DNA from: Prevotellaceae bacterium UBA2757
GTDB taxonomy: Bacteria > Bacteroidota > Bacteroidia > Bacteroidales > Bacteroidaceae
DNA: 6,284 nt
Assembly: GCA_002353215.1 (NCBI GenBank)
Contig: DEJD01000103.1
Location: 1 to 6,284 of the forward strand
Reading direction: 5' to 3'
Below, in pieces: positions 1 through 5,469 of the stretch; the first letter of the stretch is position 1; each line of letters starts with the position of its first letter. The notes under the pieces were generated by a model that did not search any database, was not told where the DNA came from, and was given only the letters and a program-made list of their open reading frames with translations. Position numbers and translations under genes: made by a program.

Positions 1-28
1 TAAACTTTAAACTTTAAACTATAAACTA
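1..28 (+). repeat. Four tandem TAAACT(T/A) heptamers in the yajC leader
   Basis: Four exact-length heptamers run head to tail: TAAACTT at 1 and 8, TAAACTA at 15 and 22. They end 3 nt before the yajC ATG. Each unit starts with TAA, and because the period is 7 the TAAs fall in all three reading frames. There is no Shine-Dalgarno sequence, as is usual in Bacteroidetes. The array may continue upstream of the window. A role as an unstructured translation-initiation leader or as a stop-codon insulator is inference. Confidence 0.8.
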
Positions 29-31
29 AAT

Positions 32-343
32 ATGCACACATTACTTCAAGCACAGCCACAAGGTGGCGGAATGCAAATGATTCTGATGATCGTACTTATG
101 TTCGTCATCTTCTACTTCTTCATCCTGCGTCCACAGCGCAAGCGTCAGAAGGAGGTTGAGAAATTTCGTAATTCACTTGCCGTAGGCGACAATGTCATCA
201 CAGCCAGTGGAGTATATGGAAAAGTAAAATCGCTCAACGAAGGCGAACAGTTCATCACTATTGAAATTGCCAATGGCGTAAGCATCAAGATTGATCGCAA
301 CTTCGTCTATGCCGATGCAAGCCAGCAGCAGGTACAGCGCTAA
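32..343 (+). CDS. yajC: Preprotein translocase accessory subunit YajC
   Basis: YajC is a small inner-membrane protein that associates with SecD and SecF and, through them, with the SecYEG channel; it is not essential in the species where it has been tested. The 103-residue length is normal for the family. A short Gln/Gly-rich N-terminus (residues 5-13) precedes one hydrophobic transmembrane helix at about 15-32. Next comes the family's positively charged signature RPQRKRQK (33-40), then a cytosolic domain with the diagnostic pattern LAVGDNVITASGVYGKV (49-65). The ATG at 32 follows the heptamer leader and gives a full-length protein. It is probably co-transcribed with the YbbR-like gene 22 nt downstream. 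In related genomes nusB usually lies just upstream, but that would be outside the window. Identification is firm; nothing is missing or truncated. Confidence 0.95.
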   Translation: MHTLLQAQPQGGGMQMILMIVLMFVIFYFFILRPQRKRQKEVEKFRNSLAVGDNVITASGVYGKVKSLNEGEQFITIEIANGVSIKIDRNFVYADASQQQVQR

Positions 344-361
344 ACCATAACTAAACCATAA
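341..361 (+). repeat. TAAACCATAA direct repeat between yajC and the YbbR-like gene
   Basis: The 10-mer TAAACCATAA occurs at 341-350 and 352-361, separated by one C. The first copy contains the yajC stop codon (341-343) and the second ends 4 nt before the next ATG. TAA trinucleotides start at 341, 348, 352 and 359, again covering all three frames. The motif resembles the TAAAC heptamers before yajC and araC. AAAGGA at 360-365 abuts the ATG and is too close to act as a standard ribosome binding site. Confidence 0.7.
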
Positions 362-365
362 AGGA

Positions 366-1364
366 ATGTTCAAGGAGAAACTTCGAAACATCCGGAATGT
401 ATATTCTATACTTATCAGGAAGTTGCGTCTGGTTCGTGTCCAGCGCAACATCCTCGTGTTTCTTGTCTTTCTCCTTGTAGCCATAGTCTTTTGGTTTATG
501 CAGGCAATGCAGGAAACCACCACAACCCAACTTACCTATACACTCAATATCACCAATGTACCCAAGGAGATAATATTCACCTCTGAAGTACCAAAGACGG
601 TGAGCATCAGTGTGTCGGGACGCGGTTGGAACATCCTGCAATACTGGACAAAGAAAGACAGTCGCGAACTCAATGTCAACTTTTCCGACATAGAGAAGAG
701 CAACAGCAAACTCATCCTTGACGGCAACTTGTGGAAGCGACTCACACAGAAAGACTTCGGCAACGGAATCCGTTATGTGTCTTCCCTACCCGGTTCTCTG
801 GAAATCTACTACTCCAACGGACTTGTCAAGCGGGTTCCGGTTGTCTTCAATGGCACACTGACCCCACATCCGCAATATCTGATATGTGGTATAGATGTAG
901 AGCCCGACTCGGTAGATGTCATTGCTCCAATCTACCTGCTCGACAGCATAATGGAGGTTAGCACTGTGAAGCAGGAATACCAGAACCTCGAAGACACACT
1001 TTCTACCGACATAGCCCTGCAGACCTCTGTAGGCATTAAGGTAATACCCGATTCGGTACACTTGAAAGTATGCGTCGATTTGTTTACAGAGAAGACAGTC
1101 GAAGTACCTATCTATTGTGAAAACATACCTGCCAATAAGGTATTGCGCACCTTCCCGTCCAAGGCACAGGTATCGTTCCATGTGAGTTCGTCGATGATAA
1201 ATAAGATATCGCCTCGCGACTTCGTAGTCGTTGTTGACTATAACGACTTGAAAAGCGAAAACAAGAAATGCTCACTTCAGTTGCGTTCAAAACCCGATTA
1301 TGTGAGTCATGTGCGCATATCTCCCGAGCAGATTGAATATGTGATAGAACAAGTACTTGAATAG
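366..1364 (+). CDS. Membrane-anchored YbbR-domain (CdaR-like) protein
   Basis: A 332-residue protein with a basic cytosolic N-terminus (residues 1-27), one transmembrane helix at about 28-46, and a long beta-rich region outside the membrane. That region shows about three YbbR-like repeats, at roughly 55-150, 155-240 and 243-330. Each begins with a strand of the VPVVFNG or VEVPIYCENIP kind and ends in a PDSV or SPEQIEYV strand. In Firmicutes the YbbR protein CdaR binds and regulates the diadenylate cyclase CdaA. No CdaA gene is visible here, so a role in cyclic-di-AMP control cannot be claimed. The gene sits 22 nt after yajC and 26 nt before coaE, consistent with one operon. The ATG at 366 is chosen because it keeps the short basic segment before the membrane helix and follows the leader repeat. 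The family call is good; the function in Bacteroidetes is unknown to me. Confidence 0.85.
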   Translation: MFKEKLRNIRNVYSILIRKLRLVRVQRNILVFLVFLLVAIVFWFMQAMQETTTTQLTYTLNITNVPKEIIFTSEVPKTVSISVSGRGWNILQYWTKKDSRELNVNFSDIEKSNSKLILDGNLWKRLTQKDFGNGIRYVSSLPGSLEIYYSNGLVKRVPVVFNGTLTPHPQYLICGIDVEPDSVDVIAPIYLLDSIMEVSTVKQEYQNLEDTLSTDIALQTSVGIKVIPDSVHLKVCVDLFTEKTVEVPIYCENIPANKVLRTFPSKAQVSFHVSSSMINKISPRDFVVVVDYNDLKSENKKCSLQLRSKPDYVSHVRISPEQIEYVIEQVLE

Positions 1365-1390
1365 TACAGTCGTTCATTATAATAATAATT

Positions 1391-1987
1391 ATGTTAGTAG
1401 GCATCACAGGGGGAATTGGCAGCGGCAAGTCGTTCGTCTGTCATAAACTTGAAGCAATAGGCTATCCTGTATATCAGTGTGACGATGCAGCCAAACAACT
1501 GATGCAGACCAACCCTGATTTGCGCCGTCAGCTCATAGACCTTATTGGCACAGAGGCCTACACACCTAACGGACTGAACAAACCCGTCATTGCCGGCTTC
1601 CTCTTTCACAGTAAAGAGAATGCACGGCTCGTTGACAATATAGTCCACCCTGCAGTCTTTCGCGACATGCAGTCCTGGTACAGCCGACAACAGTCATCCG
1701 TCTGTTTTGTTGAAAGTGCCATACTCTTCGAAGCCGGATTCCATACAGCTATGGATGCAACAGTATTCGTCTTTGCAGATGAAGCAGTAAGGATACAACG
1801 AGCAGTAGAACGTGACAAGACCGATGCAGAACACATTCGTTCCCGCATGGCGCAGCAGCAGTCTGCCGACACTACCCGTTCGCTTGCCGACTACACGCTG
1901 AACAACGACCCTACTTCCGACATCGATTCCGAACTGAAACACTTAATAGAATATTTGAACAATAAAAACAAGAAACATCATGCTTAG
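1391..1987 (+). CDS. coaE: Dephospho-CoA kinase CoaE
   Basis: CoaE is a cytosolic enzyme that phosphorylates the ribose 3'-hydroxyl of dephospho-CoA with ATP, the final step of coenzyme A synthesis (EC 2.7.1.24). The 198-residue length matches the family. Visible motifs are the P-loop GGIGSGKS (7-14), an acidic pair DD (31-32) at the position of the substrate-side aspartate, the conserved HP in DNIVHPAVF (82-90), VESAILFEAGF (107-117) in place of the usual (D/V)xPLLFE, and the lid-region ERD (140-142) followed by RSRMAQQQ (150-157). The last is an R-x-(A/x)-Q pattern typical of CoaE. The ATG at 1391 starts two residues before the first beta strand, as expected. The stop overlaps the next gene by 8 nt, suggesting translational coupling. 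All key residues are present, so the enzyme should be active. Confidence 0.95.
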   Translation: MLVGITGGIGSGKSFVCHKLEAIGYPVYQCDDAAKQLMQTNPDLRRQLIDLIGTEAYTPNGLNKPVIAGFLFHSKENARLVDNIVHPAVFRDMQSWYSRQQSSVCFVESAILFEAGFHTAMDATVFVFADEAVRIQRAVERDKTDAEHIRSRMAQQQSADTTRSLADYTLNNDPTSDIDSELKHLIEYLNNKNKKHHA

Positions 1988-2390
1988 AACAATTCTCGTA
2001 ATATCTGGCAAGCCAGGACTTTACAAACTCATCACTCGTGGCAACAACAACCTCATCGTAGAAACAGTTGATGCTCAGAAACGCCGTATGCCTGTATTCA
2101 ACTCAGAACGCGTCGTATCTCTGGGCGACATCTCAATCTATACAGATGACGACAGTGAAGTAAAACTCTCAGAAGTATTTGAGAACATCAGCAAGGCATA
2201 CAAAGCAAAAGCAGTCGATCTCTCACCAAAGAAAGCATCCGACGACGAAATCGTAGCCTTCTTCACTAAGGCACTTGCCAACTACGACCGCGATCGCGTA
2301 CGTATCAACGACATGCGCAAAGTACTCTCTTGGTACAACCTCCTCATCGCAGCAGGCATCACCTCCTTCAAAGAAGAAGAGAAAGCCTAA
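1980..2390 (+). CDS. DUF5606-type conserved Bacteroidetes protein
   Basis: A 136-residue protein without signal peptide or membrane segment, so probably cytosolic. The N-terminal half (residues 1-60) carries the pattern I associate with DUF5606: LVISGKPGLYKL (6-17), NLIVETVDAQKRRMPVF (24-40) and VVSLGDISIYTDDD (45-58). The pattern suggests a small beta-rich fold. The C-terminal half (about 62-130) is mainly helical and charged, with SEVFENISKAYK and a conserved-looking MRKVLSWYNLLIAAG (111-125). It ends in an acidic/basic KEEEKA tail. The ATG at 1980 lies inside the last codons of coaE (ATGCTTAG), giving an 8-nt overlap and a likely coupled translation unit. Proteins of this type commonly follow coaE in Bacteroidales. 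The biochemical function is unknown and I do not propose one; the family name rests on recalled sequence resemblance. Confidence 0.8.
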   Translation: MLRTILVISGKPGLYKLITRGNNNLIVETVDAQKRRMPVFNSERVVSLGDISIYTDDDSEVKLSEVFENISKAYKAKAVDLSPKKASDDEIVAFFTKALANYDRDRVRINDMRKVLSWYNLLIAAGITSFKEEEKA

Positions 2391-2394
2391 TTCT

Positions 2395-2452
2395 CGCCGC
2401 CTCAAAATCTCGAAATAACGCTGCCTCGAAATCTTGTCGTAACGAAGGCGGC
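2395..2452. repeat. 24-nt-period imperfect tandem repeat with flanking 7-bp inverted repeat
   Basis: Two units of about 24 nt lie in the spacer after the DUF5606-type gene. GCCTC, AAATCT and TAACG are shared between 2399-2420 and 2423-2444, with 17 of 22 positions matching and more if extended left. The outer edges form an inverted repeat, GCCGCCT (2396-2402) and AGGCGGC (2446-2452), leaving 43 nt between the arms. No T-run follows the second arm, so it is not a standard intrinsic terminator. It could be a degenerate repeat-family copy or an RNA structure at the boundary between the housekeeping cluster and the accessory genes. Confidence 0.55.
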
Positions 2453-2461
2453 AACCAACTT

Positions 2462-2482
2462 TAACCTTTAACCTTTAAACAT
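2462..2482 (+). repeat. Three phased TAA-heptamers in the araC-type leader
   Basis: TAACCTT at 2462 and 2469 is followed by TAAACAT at 2476, ending 8 nt before the GTG start at 2491. As before yajC, the 7-nt period puts a TAA in each of the three frames. The TAA at 2476 is the in-frame stop that limits how far upstream the regulator can begin. No TAnnTTTG promoter box overlaps these repeats. Confidence 0.75.
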
Positions 2483-2490
2483 TATCTCCC

Positions 2491-3426
2491 GTGGACAACG
2501 AACGCATTCGAATCAGAAGAGTCGACTCCACGAACAACAACAACATTCTTGGAGCCGAAACGGAACCCGTGCAGATAGACCGCACTGGCGCTCTAATCTG
2601 TACCAAGGGTGGCGGAGTGATTACCCTCAATGGAAAAGAATACACCATTGAGCCGGGATCAGTTACCGTTTATTTTTCTTACAGTGTTTTACGCATCCTA
2701 CAGCATGAGCCTGACCTCGAGGGAATCATCATCAGCTGCAACCTCGAAACCATCCAGCCACTGCTAAACAAGGTGAGCGATTTTAACGGATTATTCCTTA
2801 TCCGTCAGAATCCCTACACCAAACTCATGCCTTCGCAAGTCAAGAACCTCGTAACCTACATCGAGCTGCTCTCAGCTATCATCACCCGGTTCGAGGTTGA
2901 GTCGCACAACCTGCAGGAATGGCAACACTCGCCTATACGCGAAATAGTGCGCCAGCAGATTCACCTTCTTGGCAACAGTCTGATGCTTGGCATTGTTTCC
3001 TGCTACACCCACTTCATCAACGACAAGGCGGTTTACAACCGTAAAGACGAAGTGTTGCAGAAATTCATCAAGCAATTGTACATGTCATTCAGAGACGAGC
3101 ACGACGTCAGCTTCTATGCCCGTCAGCAATGTCTCACACCTCGTTACTTTTCAGCCATCATCAAGGAAAAGACAGGCAAAGTGCCGAGCGACTGGATTAC
3201 AGCAGCACTGCTGAGTGAAACAAAACGTCAGCTCAATACCACCAGCAAGACCGTTCGCGAGATATCCATCGAACTCCACTTCCCCAACCAGTCTTACTTT
3301 GGCAAGTGGTTCAAGAACCTTGTAGACTGCAGTCCGCTCGAATATAAGCGGGGCAACAAACAAAGCGATGGCGGTTACAGAGAATACAACATCTTCGAAG
3401 AGATTTCTCAAATCAAACCACATTAA
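2491..3426 (+). CDS. AraC-family transcriptional regulator
   Basis: A 311-residue cytosolic DNA-binding protein. The N-terminal region (about residues 30-85) has a cupin-like ligand-sensing pattern, GALICTKGGGVITLNGKEY (33-51) followed by IEPGSVTVYF, as in AraC-type sensor domains. The C-terminal AraC/XylS domain lies at about 190-287. Its first helix-turn-helix is around VSFYARQQCLTPRYFSAIIKEKTG (206-229, where Y209, P217 and Y219 fit the family). The second is TVREISIELHFPNQSYFGKW (254-273) followed by SPLEYK (281-286), the hallmark ending. The start must be GTG at 2491: an in-frame TAA at 2476 blocks extension, no ATG lies between, and the next in-frame Met is near residue 113, inside the sensor region. 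The PL11 lyase gene begins 2 nt after the stop, so the likely role is sensing a pectin-derived sugar and controlling that enzyme. The ligand and target sites are inference. A tail of about 25 residues after the domain is unassigned. Confidence 0.9.
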   Translation: MDNERIRIRRVDSTNNNNILGAETEPVQIDRTGALICTKGGGVITLNGKEYTIEPGSVTVYFSYSVLRILQHEPDLEGIIISCNLETIQPLLNKVSDFNGLFLIRQNPYTKLMPSQVKNLVTYIELLSAIITRFEVESHNLQEWQHSPIREIVRQQIHLLGNSLMLGIVSCYTHFINDKAVYNRKDEVLQKFIKQLYMSFRDEHDVSFYARQQCLTPRYFSAIIKEKTGKVPSDWITAALLSETKRQLNTTSKTVREISIELHFPNQSYFGKWFKNLVDCSPLEYKRGNKQSDGGYREYNIFEEISQIKPH

Positions 3427-3428
3427 TC

Positions 3429-5354
3429 ATGAAAAACATCCTGACCTTATTCTTCGTGCTCTGGGCTACAATCGCACAGGGACAGCCAGCATATGACATG
3501 TCTCGCATTCAGACCGAACGTCTCTCTCGCGGACTTGTTTGTGTGCGCCAGGCCGACAGTGTCATCATATCGTGGCGACTGCTCTCATCCGACAGTCCTT
3601 CCACATCTTTTAATATATATGCCGACGGACGACTGCTCAATCGCACCCCCGTCACCTCCACTACATTCTATAAGGTGAAGGCATCGGGCAACAAATCCGT
3701 CAGCTATCGCATAGCCACTGTTGACAATGGAAAAGAATCAGGCCGTCAGGATGCAACATTCCTTCTTTCTCAGCCATCATCCTCCTATCTCACCATACCG
3801 CTTCGCACACCCTCTGCCGGCACCACACCCGACGGACGCCAGTACAACTACATAGCAAACGATGCGAGTGTAGGCGATATAGATGGTGATGGCGACTACG
3901 AAATCATCATCAAGTGGGAACCCACCAATGCCCACGACAACTCTCACGACGGATACACCGGCAACGTACTGCTCGACTGCTATAAGATACCCGGCATCGG
4001 CACACCCTCCACTACAGGCAGTGCCTTTCAGTGGCGCATAGACCTCGGTCCTAATATTCGTGCCGGAGCCCACTATACACAATTCCTTGTTTACGACTTC
4101 GACGGCGACGGCTGTGCAGAAGTCATCTGTAAGACAGCCGACGGCACTCGCGACGGACTCGGAACCGTCATTGGCGACTCAGCAGCCGACTACCGTACAA
4201 ACGAAGTCATCAACAACCGTATCGTCGGCAAACGTGCAGGTCGTCAGCGCCGCATAGTAGGTCGCATACTCTCCGGTCCCGAATACCTTACCGTGTTCAG
4301 TGGAAAAACAGGAAAAGCACTCAGCACCGTCGATTACCAGCCACCACGCGGAAATGTAGGCGACTGGGGCGACACATACGGAAACCGTTGCGACCGTTTC
4401 CTTGCCTGTGTAGCATACCTCGACGGAGTACACCCCTCTGCAGTCATGTGTCGCGGTTACTACACCAAGACCTACCTTGCAGCTTACGACTTTGACGGGA
4501 AAGCCCTCAAATTGCGCTGGCTCTTCGACTCCGAGAAAATCGACAAGGAACGTCAGGCTGCCAATTGCAAGGCACTTCCCTACTCCGGACAAGGCAACCA
4601 CAACCTGCGCGTAGGCGATGTAGATGGTGACGGATGCGACGAAATCACCTACGGTTCAATGGCAGTTGACAACGACGGAACAGGTTTATATACAACCGGT
4701 ATGGGACATGGCGACGCCATCCACCTCATGCCCTTCTACCCCGACTCCACACACCTGCAGGTATGGGATGTACATGAAAACAAACGTGACGGAAGCGACT
4801 TCCGTGATGCCCGCACAGGACGCATCATCTTCCAGATACCATCCAAGATGGATGTAGGTCGCGGAATGGCAGCCGACATAGACCCCCGTTATCCTGGAGT
4901 AGAGATGTGGTCAGCCTCTCAGCGTGGCTATTACGACACCACGGGCACCTTCCACCCGACCGCTTTCTGGGTACCTCAGAACTCCGCAGTATGGTGGGAT
5001 GGCGACCCTCTGCGTGAAATGCTCGACCATAACGAAATCAGCAAATTCAACTGGAAAGCCGAAAGGATGGACCTCATCCAAAGATTCGACGGTTGTCAGT
5101 TCAACAACGGCAGCAAATCCAACCCATGTCTTGCAGCCGACATCCTTGGCGACTGGCGTGAAGAAGTGATAGTTCGCAATCGTGAAAATACCGAACTCCG
5201 CATCTACACCACCACCATTCCTACCTCCTACCGCTTCCCCTGCTGGATGCACGACATCATCTACCGTCTCAGCGTAGCTACCGAAAACGTCGGATACAAC
5301 CAGCCTCGCGAAGCCGGCATCTACTTCGGAGCCGAGACAGTAAAGAAATTTTAG
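3429..5354 (+). CDS. Secreted rhamnogalacturonan lyase, family PL11
   Basis: A 641-residue polysaccharide lyase that would cleave rhamnogalacturonan I, the pectin backbone of alternating rhamnose and galacturonate, by beta-elimination. A Sec signal peptide occupies residues 1-18 (cut likely after AQG); no lipobox cysteine is seen, so export to the periplasm or beyond is expected. Residues about 24-113 form the beta-sheet domain found ahead of PL11 catalytic domains, including RGLVCVRQADSVIISWRLL. The rest is the family's beta-propeller, with three calcium-site motifs DxDGDGxxE at 150-158, 223-231 and 397-405. Other family landmarks are GRILSGPEYLTVFSGKTGK (278-296), GDWGDTYGNRCDRF (311-324), GQGNHNLRVGDVDGDG (387-402) and DILGDWREEVIVR (571-583). 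The length is normal for PL11 and no frame break is seen. The gene lies 2 nt after the AraC-family regulator, implying co-transcription. Endo- versus exo-action, as in Bacillus YesW versus YesX, cannot be decided by eye. Confidence 0.93.
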   Translation: MKNILTLFFVLWATIAQGQPAYDMSRIQTERLSRGLVCVRQADSVIISWRLLSSDSPSTSFNIYADGRLLNRTPVTSTTFYKVKASGNKSVSYRIATVDNGKESGRQDATFLLSQPSSSYLTIPLRTPSAGTTPDGRQYNYIANDASVGDIDGDGDYEIIIKWEPTNAHDNSHDGYTGNVLLDCYKIPGIGTPSTTGSAFQWRIDLGPNIRAGAHYTQFLVYDFDGDGCAEVICKTADGTRDGLGTVIGDSAADYRTNEVINNRIVGKRAGRQRRIVGRILSGPEYLTVFSGKTGKALSTVDYQPPRGNVGDWGDTYGNRCDRFLACVAYLDGVHPSAVMCRGYYTKTYLAAYDFDGKALKLRWLFDSEKIDKERQAANCKALPYSGQGNHNLRVGDVDGDGCDEITYGSMAVDNDGTGLYTTGMGHGDAIHLMPFYPDSTHLQVWDVHENKRDGSDFRDARTGRIIFQIPSKMDVGRGMAADIDPRYPGVEMWSASQRGYYDTTGTFHPTAFWVPQNSAVWWDGDPLREMLDHNEISKFNWKAERMDLIQRFDGCQFNNGSKSNPCLAADILGDWREEVIVRNRENTELRIYTTTIPTSYRFPCWMHDIIYRLSVATENVGYNQPREAGIYFGAETVKKF

Positions 5355-5362
5355 TAAAAACA

Positions 5363-5394
5363 TTTGGTAATATGTTAAAAGTCCAATATCTTTG
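5363..5394 (+). promoter_or_regulatory. Bacteroidetes-type promoter for the lipoprotein gene
   Basis: A -33 box TTTG (5363-5366) and a -7 box TATCTTTG (5387-5394) are separated by exactly 20 nt. They match the TTTG / TAnnTTTG consensus of the main Bacteroidetes sigma factor at every fixed position. Transcription should start a few bases after 5394, leaving a leader of roughly 65-70 nt before the ATG at 5470. The -33 box overlaps TTGGTAAT (5364-5371), the reverse complement of the ATTACCAA repeated in the leader, which suggests a regulated promoter (inference). Confidence 0.85.
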
Positions 5395-5408
5395 CGGCGA
5401 TAATTAAA

Positions 5409-5451
5409 ATTACTAACAAGTAATCATTACCAACTATTTTAAATTACCAAA
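5409..5451 (+). repeat. Three ATTAC(C/T)AA direct repeats at 17-nt spacing
   Basis: ATTACTAAC (5409-5417), ATTACCAAC (5426-5434) and ATTACCAAA (5443-5451) start exactly 17 nt apart, all downstream of the predicted transcription start. The middle copy is also half of the dyad GTAAT-C-ATTAC (5420-5430). An inverted copy, TTGGTAAT, lies over the -33 box at 5364-5371. After the third copy the leader continues with AAATTT-C-AAATTT (5456-5468) up to the ATG. These could be operator half-sites or leader RNA elements; nothing in view identifies the binding partner. Confidence 0.65.
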
Positions 5452-5469
5452 ACTTAAATTTCAAATTTT

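Noticed and set aside
360..365. AAAGGA as a Shine-Dalgarno site for the YbbR-like gene
   Set aside because: It touches the ATG directly, leaving no spacing for ribosome pairing, and Bacteroidetes rarely depend on such sites.
786..1181. Minus-strand open frame inside the YbbR-like gene
   Set aside because: No family resemblance, no start context, and complete overlap with a conserved coding region.
2396..2452. GCCGCCT/AGGCGGC as an intrinsic terminator after the DUF5606-type gene
   Set aside because: The arms are 43 nt apart and no T-run follows the second arm.
2460..2482. Heptamers TAACCTT as TAnnTTTG promoter boxes for the AraC-family gene
   Set aside because: The spacing inside the box is wrong (three bases between TA and TTT) and the final G is missing; no partner TTTG sits about 20 nt upstream.
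4179..5363. Long open frames on the minus strand opposite the PL11 gene (4179-4601 and 4911-5363)
   Set aside because: They lie wholly or almost wholly within a well-supported gene, show no recognisable family pattern, and their composition is what the reverse of that gene would give.
5409..5451. Three regularly spaced repeats as a CRISPR array
   Set aside because: The repeats are only 8-9 nt with 8-nt gaps, far too short for CRISPR repeats and spacers, and there are no cas genes.
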